Origin: Trematomus loennbergii
Taxonomy: Eukaryota > Chordata > Actinopteri > Perciformes > Nototheniidae
Assembly: GCA_012861695.1 (NCBI GenBank)
Contig: JAAOOA010000532.1
Location: 149,001 to 213,000, forward strand
Direction: 5' to 3'
DNA: 64,000 nucleotides
Below, one piece after another: positions 50,501-62,500 of the stretch. The notes beneath the pieces are model-generated. The model was not told the DNA's origin and searched no databases. It worked only from the letters and a program-made list of their open reading frames with translations. Position numbers and translations under genes: made by a program. How positions within the stretch are numbered: position 1 is the first letter of the stretch; each line of letters starts with the position of its first letter.

Positions 50501-53500
50501 CTTCCTTTTAAAATGTATTAAAAACTTTCTTTAAATGTTAAATTCTGTGTTTTTATTGTCCACAGAGGAACCTGAGCTGCTGCTGGACGCCAACATGGCG
50601 CGGGACCACCTCGCCATGCTGGGATCCGACATCACGCTGAGCGCCACCATCAAGGGAGTGCCCGCGCCCACCGTCAGCTGGAAGAAGGATGACGGAGACG
50701 TCCCCGCTCACATCACCGTGGCCGTCACTGCCAGCGGCAGCAAGGTCTTCATCCCCAAGAGCACCCGCGCCGACTCCGGCAACTACACCCTCACCGCGGA
50801 GAACGCCGTCGGCAAGAAGTCCATCACCGTGGTCGTGCTTGTTCTGAGTAAGTAAAATGCCCACCAGATGTGGAAAGAAACTTTAGGCTAGTTTCCATGT
50901 TAGCAGTTAGCATATATCTTCAGGCTAGTTTGCATGTAAGCAGCTTAGTTCAAGGTAGTTGGCATGTTAGCAGTTAATTTCAGGCTAGATAGCATATTTG
51001 CATTTAGCGGCTAACTTTTGGTTAGTCATCATGTTAGCAGCTAGCTCAGCAGCTCTCAGGTATTTCATTACTTGTGAAGCACATTTGATTCTACCTCTAC
51101 CTACCTTGTTTCCTCCAGACAAGCCTTCCCCTCCTAGAGACCTGGTGATCTCCGAGATCACCAGCGAGTCCGCCTACCTGACATGGAAGGCCCCCGAGGA
51201 CAACGGTGGCGCTGTCATCTCGCACTACGTGGTGGAGAAGAAGGACGTGGCGTCCGACCAGTGGGTCCCCGTCTCTGCATCCAATAAGAAGCCCAGTCTG
51301 ATGGCGCTGTACCTGATGGAGGGAATCCAGTACCTGTTCAGGGTGGCTGCTGAGAACCAGTTTGGCAAAAGCGCCTACGTGATGACCCGGACCCCCATCA
51401 AGGCCCTAGACCCACTCTGTGAGTTCACTAAAACATTTTTAGAATCAGCTAACACAATCATAAAACAGAAAGGAGATGACATCACATGTCACTTGTTAGA
51501 CGCTTTTATCCAAAGCGACTAACATACTCAGTACTGTGGACAATCCCCACAGGAGCACTTTGGGGTGAAGTGTCTCAGGGACACAACGACATGCTGACTG
51601 CAGTTGGATTCGAACTTGCTATCCTCTGATTCGAAGATCAGCGCACTAACCCACTGAGCCACAGCCTCCGATATATGGTAGAACTCCCAATAATCACCAC
51701 TAACTTCTTCTTTCCTCTCTTCCAGACCCCCCCGGCCCCCCCAAGAACCTGCACCATACTGATGCAGATAAGACTGAGGTGTGGCTGGCCTGGGAGTGGC
51801 CCGAACGTACCGGGGGCAGCGAGATCACCGGCTTCATCGTGGAGCACCAGGAGGACGGCCAGACCGACTGGGTCCCCTACAAGACCGTCAGCGACAACCA
51901 CGCCCACGTCACCAACCTGATGGAGGGCAAGACCTACCGCTTCAGGGTCAAGTCCCAGAACGCCATCGGCGTGAGCCGGCCCGACACCACCGTCCCCATC
52001 ACCTGCCAGGAAAAGACATGTAAGAAACAGCTTTTATTCTTTCATTTGCAACAGAAATTGTAGGAATAAAAATACAATAACAATGAATGAGGTTAGCCAT
52101 AAAACAAAATGACACTTTTTGGAACCGCAAAACAACTGATTTCACTGACTTGTCCAAGACATTGTTGCAAATATTTATCTGAAGACGAAAATAACTTAAC
52201 TTTAGAGAGTATTTATTGACTAACACTCCAAACCAATTTTACAACTAATGGATGATCCACAAAGAATAATGCTAAAAGTCCACTTTAAATATTGTCTAAA
52301 CCAGAAATGTCATTCAGCATGAAAAAACTAAAGCATATTTGACTCAAGAAATCTTAGTCACTGAAACCAAAGAGACCACAACTAACAGAGGAAGTCTTCA
52401 TTTACAGGCCTGATAACATGCTAACATGGTTCTGTTTCTCTTTCAGTGCCACCAACTATTGAAGTTGATGTGAAGCTCATCGAGGGTCTTGTGGTCAAAG
52501 CTGGCACTCCTATTGCCCTGCCGGCTAGGATGACCGGTATCCCCACTCCCACGGCCAAATGGATGAGCGATGGCAAGGAAGTGGTATCTGAAGGCCGCTT
52601 CAACATTGAGACTGTTGGATGCTCCACCATCCTCAGCATCCCACAGACCCAGAGAGGAGACACCGGAGAGTACCTTCTCACCGTGGCCAATCCCTCAGGA
52701 AGCAAGACCGTCGCTCTGCACGTCACTGTGCTGGATCTCCCCGGTCCACCCATCTCACCCATCAACATCTTGGAAGTCACCCCGGATTACATGATGATCC
52801 AGTGGAGGGCACCCAAGGATGATGGTGGCACGCCCATCATAAACTACGTGGTGGAAAAGAAGGATGTGAAGAAGCCGTGGGAGCCCTGGTCCGTGGTTAG
52901 CTCCGGCGGCACCAGCACCAAGGCTAAGGTGTCCCGGTTGGAGAAGGGTCGTGAGTACATCGTACGCGTCCGAGCAGAGAACAAGATTGGCCTTGGTGCA
53001 GGGCTCGAGAGTCCTCCCACTATTGCCAAGCACATGTTCAACCCTCCCGGTCCTCCAGGCCCGCCAGAGTGCTCTGATATCACAGAGAACGCTGTGACAG
53101 TGGAGTGGACCCTGCCGGACTACGATGGAGGCAGCCCCATCAGTGGATATGTGATTGAACGCAGAGAAATGACAGGAAAGTGGATCCGTGTCAACAAGAC
53201 TCCGTGCTGGACCTCAGATACAGAGTCTCAGGCCTGTTTGAAGGCAACAGCTACGAGTTCAGAGTGTTTGCAGAGAATGTTGCCGGTATCAGCGGGCCTT
53301 CTATGAACTCCAACCCCGTAAAGGCCACTCGTGCCATCACTAAACCTGGACCCCCTGGCAATCTTAAACTGAAGGACTGGAGCAAGTCCTATGCAGACAT
53401 CTGCTGGACCAAGCCTAACAGAGACGGAGGCACTCCTATTCTAGGCTATGTGGTAGAGGTTCAGAAGTCAGGGTCCGCTCAGTGGGACAGAATCTCTAAG

Positions 53501-56500
53501 GACCTTGTCAAGATGTGCGCCTTCAGAGTGCAAGGCTTCATTGAAGGAATGGAGTACAGGATCCGCATCAAAGCCACCAACAAGGTAGGAGACAGTGAAC
53601 CCAGGGAACTGACTGAGACCGTCTTAGCTAAGGACATTTTGGTGCCCCCTGAGGTTGTTGTCGACGCATCCTGCCGCGACTCTCTGACAGTCCGGGCAGG
53701 CCAGATCATAAGTTTGATCACCAGGGTGAAGGGACGACCAGACCCAGAGATCACATGGTCCAAAGATGCCAGAGCCCTGACCCGGGACAGACGCACCGAG
53801 ATTAACAACAACTACCCAATGTGTGAACTCGTCATCAACGAGGCCGTCAGGTCAGACTATGGTAAATATGCCATTCTCGCCAAGAACAGCAGTGGACAAG
53901 CACAGGCCACCATTATCGTCAATGTCCTGGACACACCAGGACCTTGCCAGAACCTAAGAGTGGCCTACGCCACAAAGAAGTCCTGCATGGTGTCCTGGGA
54001 AAACCCAGAGGACAACGGAGGAACAGAGATCAATCAGTACATTATTGAGTGCCGTCAGCCCAGCCAGAGAGCATGGACTGTAGTCGCCAATGACTGCACC
54101 AAGCGCCAGATGAAGGCCCCTCTAACTGAAGGCTGCGAGTACTTTTTCCGTGTCAGCGCAGAGAACAAGATCGGTGCTGGTCCAGCCATTGAGTCCAAAG
54201 AGCCTGTGCTGGCAGTGGATCCCATCGAGAAGCCCGGTGAACCAATTGACTTCCATATCGCTGAGATCGGCAAGGACTTCTGCTTCCTCAAGTGGAAGAA
54301 GCCTGACTACGACGGTGGTAGCCGTAACATTGCTTATCATGTTGAGAAGAAGCCAAAGGAGGCTGAGGAGTGGGAGAGGCTTCACAAGGGCGCTATCAAG
54401 GAGACCTACTTCATGGCTGATAGGTGCATCGAAAACCAGTTGTACCAGTTCAGAGTACAGACGAAGAACGAGGGGGGCGAGAGCAACTGGGTGACCACAC
54501 CTGAAGTCCTGGTAAAGGAACAGCTTTTGGAGCCTGAGGTCAAGATCAAACTGGACGCAACACTCGTGGTCAAGGCAGGAGACTCCATTCATATCGAGGC
54601 GATAGTGAAGGGCAAACCCCAGCCTGTCATCAAATGGAACAAAGATGAGGAAACCCGCGAGATAAGGAAGGGCCTCAGGCATACGCTGGAATCTGGAACC
54701 GACTTCTCAAAGCTGCTGATAACCGCTGCCAGACGCACAGACAGTGGTACATATCTTGTCACTGCCTCCAACAGTGCAGGAACCGCCTCTGCTCATGCTA
54801 AGGTTAATGTCTTGGATAGACCCGGCCCCGTCATGGATCTGAAGGTGTCTGGTATCACCACTGACCGGTGCCATCTGTCCTGGGAAGTCCCAGAGGATGA
54901 TGGCGGCTGCGAAATCTACAACTACATTGTTGAGAAATGTGAAACCAAGAGGGGAGTCTGGTCAGTCCACTCTAACGCCATCATCACCAACAAAGCTAAA
55001 GTCACTCGTCTCACCGAGGGCAACGAGTATATCTTCAGAGTCCGTGCTGAGAACAAGATGGGTCCTGGGCCCGCGGAGGAGAGTGAAGCCATCGTGGCCG
55101 GCACCCAGTTCAGTGTACCTGGCGCTCCGGAGGCACCAGGGATCACCAAGATCGGCAAGCACGAGATGACGGTGGAGTGGTCTGAGCCCGAAAAGGACGG
55201 CGGAAAGTCCATCATCGGTTATCTGTTGGAGAAGAGGGAGGAGCACGCCGTGAGGTGGTCTCCTGTCATCAAGGAACCAATCCCTTCAACACGTTACACC
55301 GTGACCGGACTCCTGCCCCTCCACGACTACCAGTACAGAGTCAAGGCGGTTAATGAAATTGGCATTGGCAGCGCAAGCAAGCCTTCACTCGCCATCACCG
55401 CCAGGGACACAGTTGGTACGTAACCAATATTAATGTTAATATCAGAATCAGAATTGCTTTATCCACCAGATGTAAAACAGACATTGTTATTTGTTGAGAT
55501 GAAGCACAGAAAAACAAGTTAAACAAAATAATGATGTATGTTTCTACATTGTAAGCAAGTTGAGAATAACACTCCGTTCCCACATAATGCACAGCCCATA
55601 GTGTCCAGCTGTCGATTAACATATAGATCTTTAGAAAGAGTCTGTGCATTTAGCTTCACACATCCTCCTGTGTTCCTCCAGAGCCTCCAGCGCCTCCCAC
55701 CAACCTGAAGGTCGTGGACAGCACAAAGTCTAGCGTCTCTCTGGCTGGACCAAGCCTGTGTCCGACGGTGGGGCTCCCATCATCGGATACGTTGTGGAGT
55801 TGAAGCTGCATGGAAGCGCCAAGAAAGGAGACGACGGCTGGAAGAGGTGCAACGTGGCGGCTCAGCTGGTGGTGTGCGAGTTCACCGTCTCCAGTCTGGA
55901 CCAACAGAATTTGTACATGTTCAGGGTCTCGGCCCAGAACCAGGTCGGCATGAGCCTGCCCTGCGAACTGGAGGCACCTGTGATCCCCAAGGAGATCCTA
56001 GGTGAGGACTTTTTTAGTTTTACATTTCCTGTATTGGAACTAGAGGAGCGAATAGTCCCACTCAAAAGGACTAGGGCCCCTACAGCTTAACACAAGTTAC
56101 ATTTAAAACTCAATTACTTTTCCATGTTGGTAAATGAGCATCCTTGCAAAGAAATAAATATGAATGTGTGAGTAACAATAGAAATCAAAAACTGTCCAGA
56201 TTTCTTTTTCTTCAAATGTGTAGTTCCTAGTTCCCAATTCTTTGAGATTGATTCATGACATGATAAAGCTTGCTTTCAGCCAAAGTGTTTTAAAGCCCTG
56301 AACAAAGTGTAACTTGTGGCCTGCTCCTCCCCACAGAGGCTCCAGAAGTAGACCTTGACGCAAACCTGAAGCAGGGCCTGTCGGTGCGAGCCGGCTGCCC
56401 CATCAGGCTGTGCGCCACCGTCAGAGGCCGACCCCCTCCTACAGTTAGCTGGAGGAGGATGGGCCTGGACAACGTGGCGAGGAAAGGGAAGGTGGACATC

Positions 56501-59500
56501 ATCGACACCATGACCTTCCTCATCATCCCCGACAGCACACGCAACGACTCGGGCAAATACTGCCTGTCGGTGCGCAGCCCGGCGGGAGAGAAGGCCCTGT
56601 TCGTCAACGTCAAGGTTCTGGGTGAGTTCATCAGAATACCTTTATCAGTCCCACAGAGGGGACATTTGCAATTAATTAATTAATCAATTAACTGTAATAA
56701 TGCACAGCAGGTCACCTTAACATCAAGTCCTGGGTGAGTGTAGTGTAATAATGCACAGCAGGTCACCTTAACATCAAGTCCTGGGAGAGTGTAGTGTAAT
56801 AATGTACAGCAGGTTACCTTAACATCAAGTCCTGGGTGAGTGTAGTGTAATAATGTACAGCAGGTTACCTTAACATCAAGTCCTGGGTGAGTGTAGTGTA
56901 ATAATGTACAGCAGGTTACCTTAACATCAAGTCCTGGGTGAGTGTTGTAATCATGTACAGCAGGTCACCTTAACATCAAGTCCTGGGTGAGTGTAGTGTA
57001 ATAATGTACAGCAGGTTACCTTAACATCAAGTCCTGGGTGAGTGTAGTGTAATCATGTACAGCAGGTTACCTTAACATCAAGTCCTGGGTGAGTGTAGTG
57101 TAATCATGTACAGCAGTCACCTTAACATCAAGTCCTGGGTGAGTGTAGTGTAATAATGCACAGCAGGTCACCTTAACATCAAGTCCTGGGTGAGTGTAGT
57201 GTAATCATGTACAGCAGGTCACCTTAACATCAAGTCCTGGGTGAGTGTAGTGTAATAATGTACAGCAGGTCACCTTAACATCAAGTCCTGGGTGAGTGTA
57301 GTGTAATCATGTACAGCAGGTCACCTTAACATCAAGTCCTGGGTGAGTGTAGTGTAATAATGCAGAGCAGGTCACCTTAACATCAAGTCCTGGGTGAGTG
57401 TAGTGTAATCATGTACAGCAGGTCACCTTAACATAAGACTTCAGTTAAGGAATAATGACCGATTAGTAGAATCCTTATCCTGAAATGGGATTGAATAAAA
57501 CAGCGTGAAATTGAACGCCATGTTCTTGTCCTGTCAGACACCCCGGGCCCCGTGATGGACCTGGAGGCCACCGACATCAAGCAGACCTCCGCCAAGCTGT
57601 CCTGGAGTCCTCCGGAGATGGACGGAGGCAGCGAGATCACGCACTACGTGGTGGAGAAACGCGAGATCGACCGCAAGACGTGGGCGACGGTGAAGGCCGA
57701 GGTGGAGAAGGACAAGGTTCCCTTCAAAGTCAGCGGCCTGGTGCCCGGCTCCGAGTACTACTTCAGAGTCACGGCCGTCAATGAGTACGGACCCGGGGTC
57801 CACAAAGTGAGCCCCACCTCCTACGTGGCCTCCGATCCCGTCAGTAAGTACATACTCACTCTCTCCTCTCTACTTTCTCTTTGTTCACAGGTGGTGAAGA
57901 GAGGGATGTAAAGTCCCACACACTTCATCGAACTGAAGCTTATATTCATTACAAATTAATTAAACTAAATTAACTAGATCATCAAATGAAGATGACAACT
58001 ATTTAGTTTTTACCAAGGCATAAAAAGCCGAATAAGTTCACTGGAAATGATTGAAGCACTAACTCTGAGATCTCCTCTTCCTCAGGTAAGCCCGATCCCT
58101 GCGAGAAGATCGAGGTTCTGGAGATCACCAAGAACAGCGCCATGGTTGGCTGGGTGAAGCCGGCGAAGGACGGCGGGGCCAAGATTGACGGCTACGTGGT
58201 TGAATACATTGAAGTGAAGCCCCCCGAGCCCCCCGCACCAGTGGAGGTCTGTCTCCTTTCTAACACCTAGAGTTTAGCAGTAAACACAAACTGTACATGA
58301 TCTAACAGATATTTGTAGTTGAAGCACATTCGGTGGTGTTGAGTGCATCTAAAGAGCCATTGATCTCCACCAGGTTGCAGAGGGTGAGGAGGCTCCTCCC
58401 CCACCTCCCCCTGAGGAGGAGGAAGAGGATGAGGAGCCGGAGGAGGAGGTGTGGAGCGCCTACACCACGGTGAAGGGTCTGAGCATCAGTATCAGCGGCC
58501 TGAAGGAGAGCAAGAAGTACAAGTTCAGAGTCGCCGCCAAAACGTAATGGGCCAGAGCTCCTTCACCGAGACCCGCGAGGCCGTGGAGATCAAGGAGCAG
58601 ATCCGTGAGTCCGAACCCCCTCCCCATAAACCCCCTCCCCATAAACCCCTTCCCCATAAACCCTCCACACACACGTTAATGGGGAGCTTCTGAGGTTAAC
58701 CATGCATTATTCTCCCCCACAGTGGAGCCGAAGATCGTGATGCCGGAGACGGTCAGTGCCAGAGCCGGAGCTAAGCTCAGGGTGGAGGCGCTGGTCTCAG
58801 GTAAACCCTCCCCGACCTGCAAGTGGATGCGTGGCGAAGACGCCGTGGTGCCGTCCAGCCGTCTGGCCGTGCACAAGTCCGGGAACATGTGCGTTCTGAT
58901 CATCAAAGACGTGTCGAGGACAGACAGCGGCGAGTACAGCCTGGTGGCTGAGAACATCTCCGCCAGGGTCGTGGAGTCCATGAAGATCATTATCAGAGGT
59001 CAGTGTGCCGGACATGGTGTGGGAAGTGGAATGACAGGCAGGGTGGTGCATTCAGGTTCTCCTGAAGGGGATTTATTGGAGATTCTCTGTGTTTAACTTT
59101 GTCTCTGTGTTGCAGACATCCCCGGTCCTCCCGAGGGCCCGGTGGTGATCAGCGACATCGACGCGGACGCCTGCTCTCTGGCCTGGAACAAGCCGCTGGA
59201 GGATGGCGGCAGCAACATCACTAACTACGTGGTGGAGAAGTGCGACCTGAGCCGTGGAGACTGGGTGACGGCCACCTCTTCCGGAGGCCAGAAGACCAGC
59301 TGCCGGCTCGGGAAGCTCATCCCTGGGAAGGACTACGCGTTCCGCATCCGGGCGGAGAACCGCTTCGGAATGTCGGACCCCATGCAGTCCGAAAGGATGG
59401 TGGCCAAGTTCCCCTTCGGTCAGTTTACCTGTTATACATGTCGTGATTTATTTAGTAAAGTACTTAGGTCCTTTTTCGGTTTGATATCTATATCTATATT

Positions 59501-62500
59501 TGATGTATTTTTTAGGACTGATAGTTATTAGATGGACCTCAACTGTTACCTTCTGAAGTGTTTTAATCATTATTCTGAAATGGGACATTAAGTACTTACT
59601 TGTTCTGACTGAATGTGAAGTATAGAGTACTTCCTCCGCCTCTGAGTACGTGATGAGCTGCAGATTTCTCCGATTTGTTTTATGAACATTTTTAATTCCC
59701 CCCCAGATGTTCCCTCGGAGCCGCTGGACTGCCGCATCAACAAGTGCAACAAGGACTGCATGTTCGTGGCGTGGGACAAACCAGAGACCGACGGCGGCAG
59801 CCCCATCACCGGTTACTACATCGAGCGCAAGGAAAGGAACAGCCTGCTGTGGGTGAAGGCCAACGACTGCGTGGTGCGCTCCAACGAGTACCCGTGTGCC
59901 GGCCTCATCGAGGGCCTGGAGTACACCTTCAGGGTGTCGGCCATCAACCGCGCCGGGCAGGCAAACCCAGCAAGAAGACCGACTTTGTGACGGCCAGGAC
60001 GCCTATCGGTGCGTAGCATCTTGTCTCATTTATTCCTCACATACTTATGTATATATAATATCCTGCTTTATATTTTGCAATGACTTTTGATGCTGCTATG
60101 ACGCAAACATTTCCCAAATTGGGATCAATAAAGTACTTCTATCTTATCTTACACGTTTGCTTTGTGAGATACAGAAAGATGGTCCACTGACTTATTCACA
60201 GTATCGTTATTATTATTTGTACTATAATGACTTCCCTCTCTGTTTTTCAGACACCCCGGGGAAACCCGAGGTTCTGGACGTCACCAAGAACTCTGTGGTT
60301 CTGGTTTGGACGCGTCCAAAGAACGACGGCGGCAGTAAGATCATCGGTTACTACGTGGAGACGCTGCGTCTGCCCGGAGACATGTGGCTGCGCTGCAACA
60401 CCAGCAGCCAGAACTGCCCGCGGGAGGAGTACACGGTGACGGGCCTGGAGCGGGACCTTCAGTACCAGTTCAGGGTCATCGCCAAGACCACCGTTAACGT
60501 CAGCAAGACCTCCGAGCCCAGCGACCCGGTGCTCGTCTGCGCAGAGAGCGGTGAGCGCTGACACGGGCCGGATCTATGCTGAACTAGATATCAGAACCAA
60601 ATTTTAAAAACAGAAGAATAAGACGGATCTCTGAAATAAACATTTTATAATCAATGTCAGAATTAGAACCAGAACCTGAACCAGAACCAGAATTAGATTT
60701 GGATTCAGAACCTGTTTTAAAACGAGAATCAGATCCAACATTTTAATTTAAATCAGAACCATTTGTCAAGTAGGTTTACTTTGATGAGTCATGAGTTATC
60801 ACTAATATGTTAAGTAGACGGGGTTGGGCCACGGCCGGCCATTGCCGCTCGAAAGCGCTGGAGACGCTGTAGTACATATGCCAGGCCTGTAAGTGGCGCT
60901 GTAGTCTGCCATACAAGCAGCGAAGAAGACTTCTCACAGAATCAGCTCTTGCAAAAACAGGGCTGGAAAAGAGCAAATAGAGCGAAATGAGGCATGGCTA
61001 AAATGCATGATCTGTTTGGTATTTTGAAAAGAAAACTTCACAGACATGTTTTATATAGGTATGGCCCTACAATATATTATTCAAATATAGCATGATAGGT
61101 CCACTTAAAATAGCTGTTTAACTCATCCTTCTCCCCCGCCCTCAGTGCCGCCGAGGGTGAGCTCAGTGCCCAGATGGAGAAGGGCGTGAAGGTAAAGGCG
61201 GGCTCTAGCATCACGCTGGAGGCCCAGGTGTTCGGGAAGCCCATGCCCCGAGTCACCTGGAAGAGAGGCGACGACAGCCTGAAGTCCGGCGAGGGCCTGG
61301 TCCTCACGCAACTCAGGAACCACTTCCAGCTGGACATGACCTCCGTCAGCAGGGAGCACACAGGAGCCTACAGCATCGTGGCCGAGAACGCCAGCGGCTC
61401 CAAGAGCGCCGAGGTCCCCGTGGTGGTCCTGGGTCAGTACCGGGGTTCATCTGGACGGGGTTCATCTCATGCAAACAACAGTTCAGTTTAAGATAAGATA
61501 AAATGGAACTTTATTTATCCCCTTGGGGAAATTCAGGCATTTAGAGCAGCAACAGGTCAGAGTTAAAACAGGATTTACACAAAATAGAATAAAAAATTTA
61601 ATAATAATACAAACTGTTTTTAAAATAAAGTAATTGTGAGCTGAAAACAACACTGATCATCCCTTACAACCATCATGAAATAACAGCATCACTTACAGTT
61701 CAATTATACTTTATGATACGGAGAGTTTAGGCAAACTTTGGACCGGTAATGAATCCCGGCGGACCCCTGCTCTGTGTATACAGTATATATAAACTCCTGA
61801 ATTTCCCCACAGGAATTCATTAAGGTCCATCTTATCTTATCTTATATATTTTCTGTTTCGTATTTCCTTTAGTTTTAGCTCTGTGTGCTGATATGTTCTC
61901 GTTGTGTTTGCCCTCAGACGTGCCCGGCCCCCCTGCCAGTGCCCAGTACCTGGAGGTGTTCGCCCTGAACATCAAGCTATCCTGGGAGCCCCCCCTGAAG
62001 GACGGCGGCGCCATCATCACCAACTACATCGTGGATAAACGTGAGACCAGCCGCGCCGAATGGGCTCAGGTCTGCGCCAAAATCCATGCCGACGAGAAGG
62101 AGCTCGACGTCGGGAAGCTCATCGAGGGCCGGGAGTACCAGTTCAGGATCCGGGCCGAGAACACCTGGGGGGTCGGAGACTCTCTGGTTACTGGACCCGT
62201 CATCGCCAAGAACCCCTACAGTGAGTTGGACTCAGCAGCGTTAGCGTCAGGGAGATGTAGTCTGTAACTTCCAACAGTAATAGAGGAGGGCTTTTTGACC
62301 GTGTTGAACTGGTGTCAGAATCAGAAACAGCTTCATCACCAGGTAGGTTGACACGTACGAGTCATTTGACTTGGTGTTGTGGTGCATACATAAAGGTAAA
62401 CACACATTTCAAAAGCAGATAGAAAACTATTTTAAGAAAACTACAGTAACAATAAAAAATCATAAGAAATATAGTAATGAAGAATGGTGTAGTTTCACTG

